Origin: an uncultured Pseudomonadota bacterium
Lineage (GTDB): Bacteria > Pseudomonadota > Gammaproteobacteria > Steroidobacterales > Steroidobacteraceae
Assembly (NCBI GenBank): GCA_903858165.1
Contig: CAIOHZ010000063.1
Coordinates: 1-32,873, forward strand
DNA length: 32,873 nucleotides
Direction of reading: 5' to 3'
Shown here piece after piece: positions 15,670 through 24,334 of the stretch (position 1 is the stretch's first letter; each line of letters opens with the position of its first letter). Position numbers and translations under genes: made by a program. Below the pieces are notes generated by a model. The model saw only the letters and a program-made list of their open reading frames with translations, had not been told where the DNA came from and searched no databases.

Positions 15670-16773
15670 ATGGCCCGCCCGCATATCGAACCGTTTGTCG
15701 AACTGAACGAAGGCTACAAGAAGTTCCGCCTGCGCGGCTTCATGGGAGCCGATTTCAAAACTCTCTCGCTGGACCCGGATAACGGCGCCTGCACCCTCAA
15801 GGTGAAGTTCAATGGCGGCTTCAAGCGCCCGCCCGGCCTGTCCTACTCCGACGTGGAAATCTTCCTGCTGAATGGCGAGATGATCGTCGGCGGCAAGCGT
15901 TGTATTGAGGGGCACTACTTCTTCATTCCCGCCGGCGTCACCATGGGCGCCATCGAAGTACCACAGGGCTGCGAGGCACTGGTGTACTTCAACGACTCCG
16001 AGCCGCACTTCGAGGCTTCGGCAGAAAACCACCACTTTGCGTTGGCGGCCGGGTACATCTCGGTGAATTCCTACGAGGACCGCCCCTGGGCGAGCGGCTC
16101 CATCGTTTCGCCTTCCACGGCTACCGGCGTCATGCTGAAGCTGCTGCGCTACGACCCACTCACCGAAGCGATGACCTTCCTGTACTGCATGTCGCCCGAA
16201 TACCTGCAGGACAACATCAGCTATCACGACTGCGCGGAAGAGAGTTACCACATCTGGGGCACCAGCTGGATGATGCAGTTCGGCGAACTGCCAACCGGCG
16301 GCTATTTCTGGCGTCCGCCGTTCATCAACCACGGCGCATTCCGTTCGAAGCAGGGCTGCATTGCGCTCGGCCGCACGGACAGCAAGCTGCACAACTACTT
16401 CCACTTCAACCCTTGGTCGAACCCGTCCGAGAATCTGCATCGTGCGGCGGCATTCTTGTACCGCCAGCGTCCGCAGTTGTTCAAGTGGATTGCCGCGGCG
16501 GACCACAACCATCCGCATGGTCCGCAGGGCCAGGTGGAAGCGTTGGCGCCTGCGGAAGCCCCACCGGACTTCGAGCGAAAGGATTATGCTAGCGACCCTC
16601 AGGTGGCCTATCTGCACAAGCAGATGTTCAGCTTCCTCGAAGCAGACCGCAGTGCCCCCAAGGCACTCACCCCGAAGGGCGCTGCCCGCCACATGGACCA
16701 TACGCACACCCATGACCACGACGGCCTCGGCTCGCATACCCACGGTCCGGGCGGGCACCATCACCATACCTAG
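15670..16773 (+). CDS. Bicupin protein with histidine-rich C-terminal tail
   Basis: A 367-aa protein with two cupin-like barrels. The first (about residues 40-112) has the cupin turn DVEIFLLNGEM and FFIPAGVTMGAI, but the usual metal-binding histidines of motif 1 are missing. The second (about 155-250) has YHDCAEESYHIWG and PPFINHGAF, where His186, Glu190 or Glu191, His194 and His221 could be metal ligands. After a linker comes a tail (341-367) with 11 histidines, including a terminal HHHH, plus a smaller cluster DHNHPHGP (278-285). Such tails store or deliver Ni, Zn or Cu, or load the enzyme's own metal. The arrangement suggests a metal-dependent dioxygenase, hydrolase or isomerase in the catabolic regulon; ChrR/DUF4437-like cupins are the nearest families by eye. 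The exact reaction is unknown. GGAG precedes the ATG by 7 bases. Confidence 0.8.
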   Translation: MARPHIEPFVELNEGYKKFRLRGFMGADFKTLSLDPDNGACTLKVKFNGGFKRPPGLSYSDVEIFLLNGEMIVGGKRCIEGHYFFIPAGVTMGAIEVPQGCEALVYFNDSEPHFEASAENHHFALAAGYISVNSYEDRPWASGSIVSPSTATGVMLKLLRYDPLTEAMTFLYCMSPEYLQDNISYHDCAEESYHIWGTSWMMQFGELPTGGYFWRPPFINHGAFRSKQGCIALGRTDSKLHNYFHFNPWSNPSENLHRAAAFLYRQRPQLFKWIAAADHNHPHGPQGQVEALAPAEAPPDFERKDYASDPQVAYLHKQMFSFLEADRSAPKALTPKGAARHMDHTHTHDHDGLGSHTHGPGGHHHHT

Positions 16774-16794
16774 TACCCCACACCGGGGGTGCCC

Positions 16795-17565
16795 ATGAGA
16801 ACGCGGGGCGGTACAGCCGCCCTGGCGTTACTCAACCGCGACCTCATCGACACGCAGTCACCGTCGCCGCTGTACTTCCAACTGTTCACGGTGCTGAACG
16901 ATGCCATCTCGCGCGGCGTCATCGCGAACGGGTCGCGCATGCCTTCCGAGAAGGAAATCTCGGATCGCTTCGAGGTGTCGCGCATCACCGCCCGCCGCAC
17001 GCTGGCAGAACTGGCCGCCAAGGGCTTGGTGGTACGCCATCGCGGTAAGGGCACATTCGTCCAGCACGCCTACCAGCCCAACCCCATCGTCGCGCCACTC
17101 AGTTCCATGATGGAAAGCCTCGGCCATATGGGCCGAGACACTACCGTCACCCTGTTGTCGAAGCGTATGGATACGCTGCCGGCGGATTTGCAGGAAGTGT
17201 TCGGCCTGGAGGCCGAGGCCCGCGTGTGCCACCTCGTGCGTGTGCGCAGTGACGGTGGCCGCGCCTTCGGCCATTACGTGTCATGGACACCCCGGTTCGA
17301 CGCCAGCACGGCCCGCAAGGATTTTGAAATTCGCTCGCGCATCGAGTTGTTCAAGGCGCACGGTATCAAGATTGCCCGCGTGGAACAGTACCTGAGCGCC
17401 GAGGGCGCCTCGCCGGAGATTGCCCGTGCGCTGGACGTGACCACCAGCAAACCACTACTGAAGTTGGTGCGCTTTTCCTACGACGCCAGTGGCCGGCTGC
17501 AGGACCACCTGACAGCGCGTTATAACAGCGACTTGTTTAGCTACAAGATGGAAGCGGAAGTCTAA
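16795..17565 (+). CDS. GntR-family transcriptional regulator (HutC/UTRA type)
   Basis: A 256-aa DNA-binding regulator. The winged helix-turn-helix covers about residues 20-90 (PLYFQLFTVLNDAISRGVI, then MPSEKEISDRFEVSRITARR and KGLVVRHRGKGTFV), a textbook GntR sequence. The C-terminal part (about 105-250) is a UTRA ligand-sensing domain, ending with the typical ARYNSDLFSYKMEAEV. The ATG at 16795 is preferred over a GTG two codons earlier because GGGGGT is better placed for it; either is possible. It is the third gene of the operon behind dyad site 1 and converges on the MHS transporter gene with a 7-bp gap. It probably represses both plus-strand operons of the island and its own synthesis, with relief by the pathway substrate or an intermediate. 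Confidence 0.92.
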   Translation: MRTRGGTAALALLNRDLIDTQSPSPLYFQLFTVLNDAISRGVIANGSRMPSEKEISDRFEVSRITARRTLAELAAKGLVVRHRGKGTFVQHAYQPNPIVAPLSSMMESLGHMGRDTTVTLLSKRMDTLPADLQEVFGLEAEARVCHLVRVRSDGGRAFGHYVSWTPRFDASTARKDFEIRSRIELFKAHGIKIARVEQYLSAEGASPEIARALDVTTSKPLLKLVRFSYDASGRLQDHLTARYNSDLFSYKMEAEV

Positions 17566-17572
17566 GGCGTAC

Positions 17573-18940
17573 TCAGTCGGTGGCGTGCATCTCGTTGCGG
17601 TGCGTTTCCGGCAACAGCCACATGCAGACGAAGGTGATGGCGCAAGTGATGGCCATGTACACCGAAATGCCAAAGGTATTTCCCGTCTGCCCCAGAATGG
17701 CCGTGGCAATGGACGGCGCGAGGCCTCCCCCGAAAATGGCACCTAACTGGTAGCCCAGCGTGGCAGCGGAGTAACGCACGCGCGTCTCGAACATTTCCGA
17801 CAGCAGCGCCGCCAGTGGCCCATACATGATGGAGCCGAAGACCTGCGCCGTGGCAATGCCCACGGAAATCCACAGCAGGGAACGGGTTTCGAGCAACGGG
17901 AACAACGCGAACGCCCAGCAACCCGAAAGTACCGCACCGACCATATACAGCCGCCGCCGCCCGATACGGTCCGATAGCGCAGCGAAGCCGATGGTGGTCG
18001 GAATCATCGCCGCCGCACCGATGAGCACGGCCGAGAGCATCAAGGACTTCGGCAACCCAAGTCCACTAGCGCCACTGCCATAAGCCACCACGAACGCAAT
18101 GCAGATATAGAACGACACCTGCACACCAATGAACGCACCGGCCGCCAGCGCAATCTGGCGCGGATACTGGCGCAGAGCCTGCAGCACGGGGGCACGCTGC
18201 ACCACGCCAGCCGCTGCACTCGCTGCGTTCTTGGCTTGCAACTGCCGGAACGCCGCGGTGTCTTCCAGCTTGAACTGCGCATACACCGCGACGCCAATGA
18301 GTAGCACGCTGGCGATGAACGGCACGCGCCAGCCCCAGACCGCAAAGTCCTCCGCTGACGTGAGCGCCCCCATGGCGAGAAAAGCGCAATTGGCAAGTAC
18401 TACGCCAACCGGCACACCCACCTGTGCAAAGCTGCCGTAGAAGCCGCGCTGTCTGGCAGGTGCGTTTTCCGTTACCAGCAACACCGCGCCAGCCCACTGC
18501 CCGCCGATAGCTAGGCCTTGCAGAATGCGTAGAGCCACCAACAGCAAAGGCGCCAGCCATCCTGCTTGTGTGTAACTCGGCAATAAACCGATACAGGTGG
18601 TCGAGACCGCCATCAACACTAGCGCAGCGATCAGGGCCCGCTTGCGTCCATGCCGGTCGCCGAAATTACCAAACAGCACGCCGCCCAGCGGGCGCGCGAA
18701 AAAGCCCACGGCGAAAGTAGTGAAGGAAGCGAACTGCGCCACCAGCGGCGGCATGGAAGGCGGGAAGAACAACGCCGGAAAAATCAGTGCCGCGGCCGTT
18801 CCGTAAAGAAAGAAGTCGTACCACTCAATACTGGTGCCAATCAGCGCCGTAAAGGCGACACGACGCAATTCGCGTGGCGACTGCAACGTGGCGGAATTCT
18901 CAGCCGCTGCCGCGTTCGCGCTGTCAGGTCCGGTCTGCAT
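17573..18940 (-). CDS. MHS-family MFS organic-acid/H+ symporter
   Basis: A 455-aa, 12-helix inner-membrane transporter of the metabolite:H+ symporter family, which includes ShiA (shikimate), KgtP (2-oxoglutarate), citrate and protocatechuate-related carriers. Diagnostic stretches are GTSIEWYDFFLYGTAAAL in helix 1, NFGDRHGRKRAL (motif A), LRILQGLAIGGQWAGAVLLVTE in helix 4 and ALSDRIGRRRLYMVG in the second half. The ATG at 18940 is chosen over an ORF start 28 codons upstream because GGGGAG lies 6 bases before it. The 90-bp leader holds a (CCAG)4 repeat at 18969-18984. It is the last gene of the long minus-strand run and converges on gntR. Its likely cargo is the carboxylic acid degraded by the island. 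Confidence 0.88.
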   Translation of the reverse strand: MQTGPDSANAAAAENSATLQSPRELRRVAFTALIGTSIEWYDFFLYGTAAALIFPALFFPPSMPPLVAQFASFTTFAVGFFARPLGGVLFGNFGDRHGRKRALIAALVLMAVSTTCIGLLPSYTQAGWLAPLLLVALRILQGLAIGGQWAGAVLLVTENAPARQRGFYGSFAQVGVPVGVVLANCAFLAMGALTSAEDFAVWGWRVPFIASVLLIGVAVYAQFKLEDTAAFRQLQAKNAASAAAGVVQRAPVLQALRQYPRQIALAAGAFIGVQVSFYICIAFVVAYGSGASGLGLPKSLMLSAVLIGAAAMIPTTIGFAALSDRIGRRRLYMVGAVLSGCWAFALFPLLETRSLLWISVGIATAQVFGSIMYGPLAALLSEMFETRVRYSAATLGYQLGAIFGGGLAPSIATAILGQTGNTFGISVYMAITCAITFVCMWLLPETHRNEMHATD

Positions 18941-19030
18941 TTCGCTCCCCCTCTTTGCAAGCCTGTGGCCAGCCAGCCAGCCAGCGGCCAGCGGCTTTTC
19001 CCGGCTCGTGTGGCCGGATTCCAACGCATG

Positions 19031-20704
19031 CTACGCCGGTTGGGTCAGCGCTACAGCCAGCACCCCGACATTGCCTGGGGCGTTGGCCGCCAGCGGCAGC
19101 AACCAGTCGGTCTCATCGTCCCGCCAGACACAGGCCTTGGAGCGCAAGGTCTGCACAGTCACACCCGCGATCGCGGCGGCCTGCAGCGCACCCCCAAGGC
19201 CTTCCACCAAAGCTTCGCGCCAACACTCGCCGACACCCGGACGGCAGCGCACGGCGTCAAACAGTTCTTGCTGCAACTCGGCGGGTTCAAGGCCCGTGGG
19301 TTCCGCCAACACTTCGTCGCGCGTCAGTGCCACCCCGGGCCAGAACAGATGCCGGTCGCGCAGGGTGTGCCATTGCTGCAGCCAGTGGCCGCCATGCGGG
19401 TTCGGTGCCGGCGTGTCGTGAAAGGCTTCGCGCCAGCGCAGCGCGGTAGCCGTGTCTACCGGCGGCGGATCCACCAGCAATACTTGCACCACTTGCGCCT
19501 GACGCTGCAACGCCATGTCGAGCGCTAAACGGGCATGGGCGCCGAAGGCCACGACCGAGATGGGTCGCGAATCTCTACCCGCAAGACGGTCGAACAACAC
19601 GGCGCTAGCCATGCCGCCGACCGCGAAGTCGTCGGACTCGCCGTGCCCAGGCAGGTCCGGCAGCAATACTTCAAAGCCGCCGCGCGCCAATGCCTCGGCG
19701 AGCGCCGTGTAAGCACCGCCAGCACGCCCGACTTCGTGCAACAGCAACACCCGCGGGCCACGCGCCGGCCAGCGACGCAGCCACAACTGCGTCCCCTCGG
19801 GACCTTCGGGCACTGGCAAGCCCGGCGTGGGCGCTGTCACCGGCAACAGCGAAGGGCCTATCTGTACCGCTCGGGCGGGCGCCCACTCCAGCAACTGCTG
19901 CGCTATGGCGTCCCACATGGCCAGCGGCGAAGCAGCCGTCATGGCAAACACTTCCGGTTCGCGCCAACGCGCCGGCAAGCGCGGAAGATGCGCCGTCAAC
20001 GGGTCCGTTTCGCGGTAGAGCAACTTCACGGGCACCTGCACTGCCTCGAGAGCTTGGGCAGTGTCGTGGCGGAAGGCCGCACCATAACCGCGCGCGTAGC
20101 CGGCACCGGCATACAGCATCTCGTTCATCCACGCGTTCAGCGCTGCGGCGGGTGCCACGTCGTACACCATACGGTGCGCTGCATCGCGCGCGTACCAAGG
20201 GAAGAAGAACAGTTGCTCGCGAGCGCGCGCCCACAGCCTTGCCAGATGGCTGCCGTCCCACTCCGGCGTATATGCGGGGAAATAGTTCGCCAAAGCAGCG
20301 GCGCATTCTTCAGGCGTAAACAGGGGTAGACCGTCGAGCACCAGCCCGGCAGCAAGGTCCGGCGCTTGTCGCGCCACTTCCAGCGCGATGACGGCTCCCG
20401 TGTGCGTGCCTGCCAACAACGCTTGATGCAGGCCCGCTTCACGCAACACCGGAATGAACGCCGCCGCGAGCGCGTGCATGGTGAATGGCGCCTGCACGCC
20501 GCCGGGTAGCGCGGGCGAAATACCAAAGCCCGGCGTGTCCGGAGCCCATAACCGCCAACCCGCAGGCAAGCGTGCGGCGAGTGGCGCTGCGGACCGTGAA
20601 CTGACCGGGGATTGGTGGAAGTACACCACTGGGCGTCCACTGCCCGCGGTGCGCACATGCAAGCGAAAGCCACCGCCACTCAACCAGTGCCGCGTGAAGG
20701 TCAA
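19031..20704 (-). CDS. Tandem alpha/beta-hydrolase fold protein (two domains)
   Basis: A 557-aa protein with two alpha/beta-hydrolase domains in one chain. Domain 1 (about 1-275) has VVYFHQSPVSS, APDTPGFGIS and the elbow GTHTG (99-103). Domain 2 (about 305-557) has LLHEVGRAGG, LPDLPGHGESD and the elbow position GAHAR (388-392). In both, the usual Ser/Asp/Cys nucleophile is replaced by His (101 and 390), and domain 2 also lacks the second elbow glycine. The frame stays open 57 codons into the upstream transporter gene, but the TTG at 20704 is preferred: it overlaps the transporter stop (TTGA) and has GGAG 8 bases upstream. There is no signal peptide. It may hydrolyse an ester, lactone or C-C bond, or may have lost hydrolase chemistry. 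Confidence 0.8.
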   Translation of the reverse strand: MTFTRHWLSGGGFRLHVRTAGSGRPVVYFHQSPVSSRSAAPLAARLPAGWRLWAPDTPGFGISPALPGGVQAPFTMHALAAAFIPVLREAGLHQALLAGTHTGAVIALEVARQAPDLAAGLVLDGLPLFTPEECAAALANYFPAYTPEWDGSHLARLWARAREQLFFFPWYARDAAHRMVYDVAPAAALNAWMNEMLYAGAGYARGYGAAFRHDTAQALEAVQVPVKLLYRETDPLTAHLPRLPARWREPEVFAMTAASPLAMWDAIAQQLLEWAPARAVQIGPSLLPVTAPTPGLPVPEGPEGTQLWLRRWPARGPRVLLLHEVGRAGGAYTALAEALARGGFEVLLPDLPGHGESDDFAVGGMASAVLFDRLAGRDSRPISVVAFGAHARLALDMALQRQAQVVQVLLVDPPPVDTATALRWREAFHDTPAPNPHGGHWLQQWHTLRDRHLFWPGVALTRDEVLAEPTGLEPAELQQELFDAVRCRPGVGECWREALVEGLGGALQAAAIAGVTVQTLRSKACVWRDDETDWLLPLAANAPGNVGVLAVALTQPA

Positions 20705-22005
20705 TGCAACGGCTCCACGCGCGGCACCATCACGCTGATAATAAGGGCCTGCACGATACACAGCGAAGACGCCACAGCGAAGGCCGCCGGATAGCCATAG
20801 TTCGCCACCAACGCGCCTACGCCTAACTGGAACAGCGCGCCGCCCAGCGAACCCGCCGCACCAGACAAACCCCATACGGCCGCCACATCTTGTGCCGGGT
20901 AGAGGTCAGCAGCCAATGGGAAATTCGAAGCGGTCTTCCACTGAATGGAACCAATGGCGAGCGACACCAACACCAGCGCCAACACCCAGGAGTCGACGCT
21001 CGCGGCGGGGAATGCCACGAGGGCGCCGATGGACCCCGCCCAAATCATCGTCTTGCGCGAACGGTTCACGCTCCAACCACGTTGAATGAGTTTTTGCCCG
21101 GTCCAACCGCCGAGCAGCGAACCAATATCGGCAAACAAGAACGGCACCATCCCGACCCACATCACGGACAGGATGGAGAAGCCACGCTCCGTTTGCAGGT
21201 AGAGCGGCAACCAGAAGGCAAAAAAGTAGTACGCGCCATCGCCCACGAACCGGGACAAGATGAGCCCCCAGGTTTCACGACGATGCAGGTGTTTGCGCCA
21301 CGCCTGCCACTGCGCAGCAAAGCTGCCCACTACCGGCGCTGCTTCTCCGTGACGGTCTGCCAGCGCGATAGCGCGCTCGGCACTGGTCAGCCCGGGGAAG
21401 TCCTCGGGCGCCCTGTAGAAACGGCGCCAGTACACCACCCACAGCAAGCCAAAGATACCCGGCACCACGAAGGCTGCCTGCCAACCATAGGCAACAGCCA
21501 ACCCACCGGCCAATAGCGGCGCAAGAATCAGCCCCAAGCCGGTGCCTGCCGACACCCAGCCCGCCGCCAAGCTGCGCTCGGAACGCGGAAACCATTCCGC
21601 CACCACACGCATGGCCGTGGGATAGTTCGGGCCTTCCGTCAGCCCTAGCGCTGCCCGTGCCACGAGCAGCCCGGTGAACCCAGTAGCCAGTGCATGCGCC
21701 ATGGCAGCGAGGCTCCACAGGCCTGCGGCCCACGCCAGCGACAAGCGCGTGCCCAAGCGGGCGACGAAAGGCCCCGACAACAGCTGGCCGACGGCATAAG
21801 CGCCGAGAAAGGCAAAGCCGAGTTGCCCGTAATGAACTGCATCTAGGCCGAAGGCTTCCTTCACGCGCGCGGCAGTGACGGCCATCGCTTGGCGATCGAT
21901 GGAACCGATAGCCGTGACGAGCGACAGCAACAAGGCCACCTGCCAACGACGACGCGTGGCGAAAAAACCAAGCGATCCTTGGCCACCCGTTGGAACTTCC
22001 TGCAT
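20701..22005 (-). CDS. ACS-family MFS anion:cation symporter
   Basis: A 434-aa, 12-helix inner-membrane transporter of the anion:cation symporter family (hexuronate, glucarate, phthalate and 4-hydroxyphenylacetate carriers). Typical stretches are GSIDRQAMAVTAARVKEAFG in helix 1, LLVARAALGLTEGPNYPTAM in helix 4 followed by VVAEWFPRSERSLA, and the second-half ADIGSLLGGWTGQ. Purine-rich AAGGGGAAGGGG precedes the ATG. It is translationally coupled to the tandem hydrolase through a 4-bp overlap and sits 83 bp behind the FAD oxidoreductase gene. It is one of three organic-anion MFS carriers of different subfamilies in the same regulon, so it likely moves the substrate or a related acid. Confidence 0.88.
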   Translation of the reverse strand: MQEVPTGGQGSLGFFATRRRWQVALLLSLVTAIGSIDRQAMAVTAARVKEAFGLDAVHYGQLGFAFLGAYAVGQLLSGPFVARLGTRLSLAWAAGLWSLAAMAHALATGFTGLLVARAALGLTEGPNYPTAMRVVAEWFPRSERSLAAGWVSAGTGLGLILAPLLAGGLAVAYGWQAAFVVPGIFGLLWVVYWRRFYRAPEDFPGLTSAERAIALADRHGEAAPVVGSFAAQWQAWRKHLHRRETWGLILSRFVGDGAYYFFAFWLPLYLQTERGFSILSVMWVGMVPFLFADIGSLLGGWTGQKLIQRGWSVNRSRKTMIWAGSIGALVAFPAASVDSWVLALVLVSLAIGSIQWKTASNFPLAADLYPAQDVAAVWGLSGAAGSLGGALFQLGVGALVANYGYPAAFAVASSLCIVQALIISVMVPRVEPLH

Positions 22006-22088
22006 TGCCCCTTCCCCTTGCTATCGCGCTAACGCTGCCAGACCCGTCAGCAACCCAAACCCTGCCCATTCGAGTCGCTGGAACGGCC

Positions 22089-23642
22089 TTACAAACCCAA
22101 CACACCCGGATTCATGCGCCGCTGCGGGTCCAGTGCCTGTTTCAGGGCCCGCACCAATGCCAAGGTGTTCGGTTCTAATCGCTCGGCGTAGTGATAGAAC
22201 TTGCCAATCTGGAAGTGCACTGCCCCGGCGCTGGCCAAGGCCTCACGCAGTTGCAACTTCATGCCGTCCACGTAAGCCGCCACCGCGGCATCATGCGGGT
22301 GCTGCGGCAACTTCGCCAAATAGTCCGCGGGCAACACGCGCTGATGTAGCGGTGGCTGCTCCCCAGGCCAGTAGAGACAGGGCTCCACGATCATGGCCTG
22401 CGCGCCCACCGTGCACATGAGCACGCCCGTGGTCACCCCATTCGCTGCCAGCGCTGCTGCTTCCGTGTCGAATACCGCTTGTACGGCTGCATAGGCTTCC
22501 ACGGCACGCGAAAACGGCACGACGCCATGTACCGGCACCCAACGTTCACCGCCCGGGCCCAGCAAGGAAGCAATGTTCGCGAATGGTGCGCTGCGTAGCA
22601 CGGTAGGTACCGTGTTCGGTACTGTCTTGCCACCAGCGGACTCGACGATGCCGCGAATCTCTGCAGCCCGGGCCGCGGCTTCGGCAGGGGTTCGCCCTTC
22701 ACACGCCAAGTGCAAACTGCATTCGGCATCGTCTAGAAAACTGCGACCGCCCAGCGCTATCTGTGCGCCCTGCTTCAAGCCCGACAGCAGTGACCCCGCA
22801 CCACCCACTACGCGCCCGAGCGCCTTCACATCCTCCAGCAAGGAGGCGCGCTTCATGCGGAGATTTTGCAAGCCGGCATCGAACGCGAAACACTCGGTAG
22901 CCAGCCCTGCACGACCAATCTCGGCCATGGTGTCGAGTAACTTCGTCGCACCAGGAAAGGCAAACGACAGCGTTTCGAGCGCGCCTTGACGGCGCACCAA
23001 TGGCAAAGTAGCCCGCACCTTGAAGCCTAAGGCGCCGCAGTCGCCCGTGAATAGACCCGTCAGGTCCGGACCATGATGGCGAAAGAACGGCGCACGTACG
23101 CCATCGGCAGCGGCGCCCGTACGCAGCAGTTCGCCGTTCACGGTGACCACCTCGAGACCAAGCACGTTGTCGCCACTGGTGCCATACGTTCCCGTACCGA
23201 GAAACGCACCGCCTTGGGAAAGCGAGCCGCCCACCGTGGCGCGCATGCCAGACAGCGGCCCCCAGAACCGCGGGCGCACGCCATGCGGCGCCAGCGCCTC
23301 GTCCAAAGCGCGCCAAGTGATGCCGCACTCCACCGTGACATACATGTCTACGAGGTTTACCTCCAGCACCTGGTCGAGGCGGGTGAGGTCTACGAGCACG
23401 GCGCCGGGCTGTACGGCGAGATAGCCGCCGGTGTACGACATGCCGCCACCGCGCGGCACCACGGGCACGGCAGTACCTTCCATGGCACGCAAGGCAGCTT
23501 GCAGCGTGGCCACGCTGGAGGGCTGCAACACCGCCAGCGGCCGTTCGCCGGCGCTGTAGACATCGTGCGAGTAGTAGGTGAGTTCTGCCGCGTCGGTGGT
23601 CAAATCACCGGCAGGAACCGCAGCAGCAAGGCGCGCAAGCAT
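22089..23642 (-). CDS. FAD-binding oxidoreductase, VAO/PCMH (GlcD-like) family
   Basis: A 517-aa flavoprotein. The PCMH-type FAD domain occupies about residues 30-215, with RGGGMSYTGG (64-73) as the pyrophosphate loop and SGMRATVGGSLSQGGA and GTYGTSGDNVLGLEVV further on. The C-terminal half is the substrate cap and ends PQRRMNPGVLGL, the usual closing signature of GlcD/VAO enzymes. Relatives oxidise hydroxy acids (lactate, glycolate) or p-alkylphenols. The ATG at 23642 is preferred over an ORF start 19 codons upstream because GGAG lies 6 bases before it and the longer version would overlap the preceding gene. No Tat or Sec signal was seen, so it is probably cytoplasmic. It likely performs an oxidation step on the CoA-free or hydroxylated intermediate; its electron acceptor is unknown. 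Confidence 0.88.
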   Translation of the reverse strand: MLARLAAAVPAGDLTTDAAELTYYSHDVYSAGERPLAVLQPSSVATLQAALRAMEGTAVPVVPRGGGMSYTGGYLAVQPGAVLVDLTRLDQVLEVNLVDMYVTVECGITWRALDEALAPHGVRPRFWGPLSGMRATVGGSLSQGGAFLGTGTYGTSGDNVLGLEVVTVNGELLRTGAAADGVRAPFFRHHGPDLTGLFTGDCGALGFKVRATLPLVRRQGALETLSFAFPGATKLLDTMAEIGRAGLATECFAFDAGLQNLRMKRASLLEDVKALGRVVGGAGSLLSGLKQGAQIALGGRSFLDDAECSLHLACEGRTPAEAAARAAEIRGIVESAGGKTVPNTVPTVLRSAPFANIASLLGPGGERWVPVHGVVPFSRAVEAYAAVQAVFDTEAAALAANGVTTGVLMCTVGAQAMIVEPCLYWPGEQPPLHQRVLPADYLAKLPQHPHDAAVAAYVDGMKLQLREALASAGAVHFQIGKFYHYAERLEPNTLALVRALKQALDPQRRMNPGVLGL

Positions 23643-23665
23643 GAGTGTCTCCAGCGGCAAAGCCT

Positions 23666-24322
23666 TTAGTGCCAAGCCGGTTTGGCCACACCCAGCCACG
23701 CTGCGCTTAGCACGCAGGCGTAGATGATGAGCACCAGTATTCGCGAGTGGTTCATGGAACGCTGCAAGGTAGCCTCCACCTCAGGTGTGGAACCTGTCGT
23801 GACCAACTGCCCGAAGGCCGGAATGAACGGCGCCAGAGTGAACCGCACGCCCAAGCCGCAAGCCACCGTAGTAGCCAGCAACCCGAGCTTCACCGACAGC
23901 CACGGCGTAACAGACCAAACCTGCGGCTGCATGGCCAGAACAATGCAGCCGAGCAACAGCACCACCCGCAGCAGGGTGTCGAGATTTACCAGCACCGCTG
24001 AAGGCGCACCAGTGGCGAGGTGAATTTTGGCTTCGAGCACCATCCAAGCCAGCACCAGCAGGCACCAACCCACCCACTGCCAAGTGGCTACGGCCACGCC
24101 AAGCCATTGCGCGGCCAGCAAGGGCCCAATGGCCACCACCAGCAGCATGGCGAGGCGTGGTACCAAATCCAGTTTCATCAGCAACTGCATGGCGTACTGC
24201 CGCACCGCGACAGACTGCTTCGGGTCCGTGGTCGCGAGGCTCGCCGTGAAGACACCCAAATCCGTGCCGAACCACAGGGCGAAGGTGAGGACATGCAACC
24301 ACAGCAGCAGTTCGTGCGACAT
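23666..24322 (-). CDS. Integral membrane protein, paralogue of the 27386-28051 protein
   Basis: A 218-aa protein with about five to six membrane helices. It begins MSHELLLWLHVLTFALWFG, then DLGVFTAS, and ends AAWLGVAKPAWH. The protein encoded at 27386-28051 has the same size, the same W-L-H-x-L and GVFT-x-S signature at the start, and the same LGVAKP end, so the two are paralogues on opposite arms of one regulon. The conserved His10 in helix 1 and the acidic residue before GVFT might bind haem or a metal, as in other small integral-membrane electron carriers, but no known family was recognised. It lies between the CoA-transferase (12 bp) and FAD oxidoreductase (23 bp) genes and has GGAG before its ATG. 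It could link the flavoprotein to the quinone pool. Confidence 0.82.
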   Translation of the reverse strand: MSHELLLWLHVLTFALWFGTDLGVFTASLATTDPKQSVAVRQYAMQLLMKLDLVPRLAMLLVVAIGPLLAAQWLGVAVATWQWVGWCLLVLAWMVLEAKIHLATGAPSAVLVNLDTLLRVVLLLGCIVLAMQPQVWSVTPWLSVKLGLLATTVACGLGVRFTLAPFIPAFGQLVTTGSTPEVEATLQRSMNHSRILVLIIYACVLSAAWLGVAKPAWH

Positions 24323-24334
24323 GAAAACTCCAGA

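Noticed and set aside
15655..16767. 370-codon frame antisense to the bicupin gene
   Set aside because: It mirrors the bicupin frame almost end to end; the plus-strand protein has clear cupin signatures and a good ribosome-binding site, the antisense one has neither.
18969..18984. (CCAG)4 repeat in the leader of the MHS transporter as a phase-variation tract
   Set aside because: Only four units, outside the coding frame and in GC-rich sequence; chance is a sufficient explanation.
18650..19528. 292-codon plus-strand frame across the MHS transporter and tandem hydrolase genes
   Set aside because: It spans the junction of two solid minus-strand genes and has no recognisable domain.
20705..20875. 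N-terminal extension of the tandem hydrolase to 614 aa
   Set aside because: It would overlap the ACS transporter by over 170 bp; the extension is Arg/Gly-rich shadow sequence, whereas TTG at 20704 has a ribosome-binding site and couples to the transporter stop.
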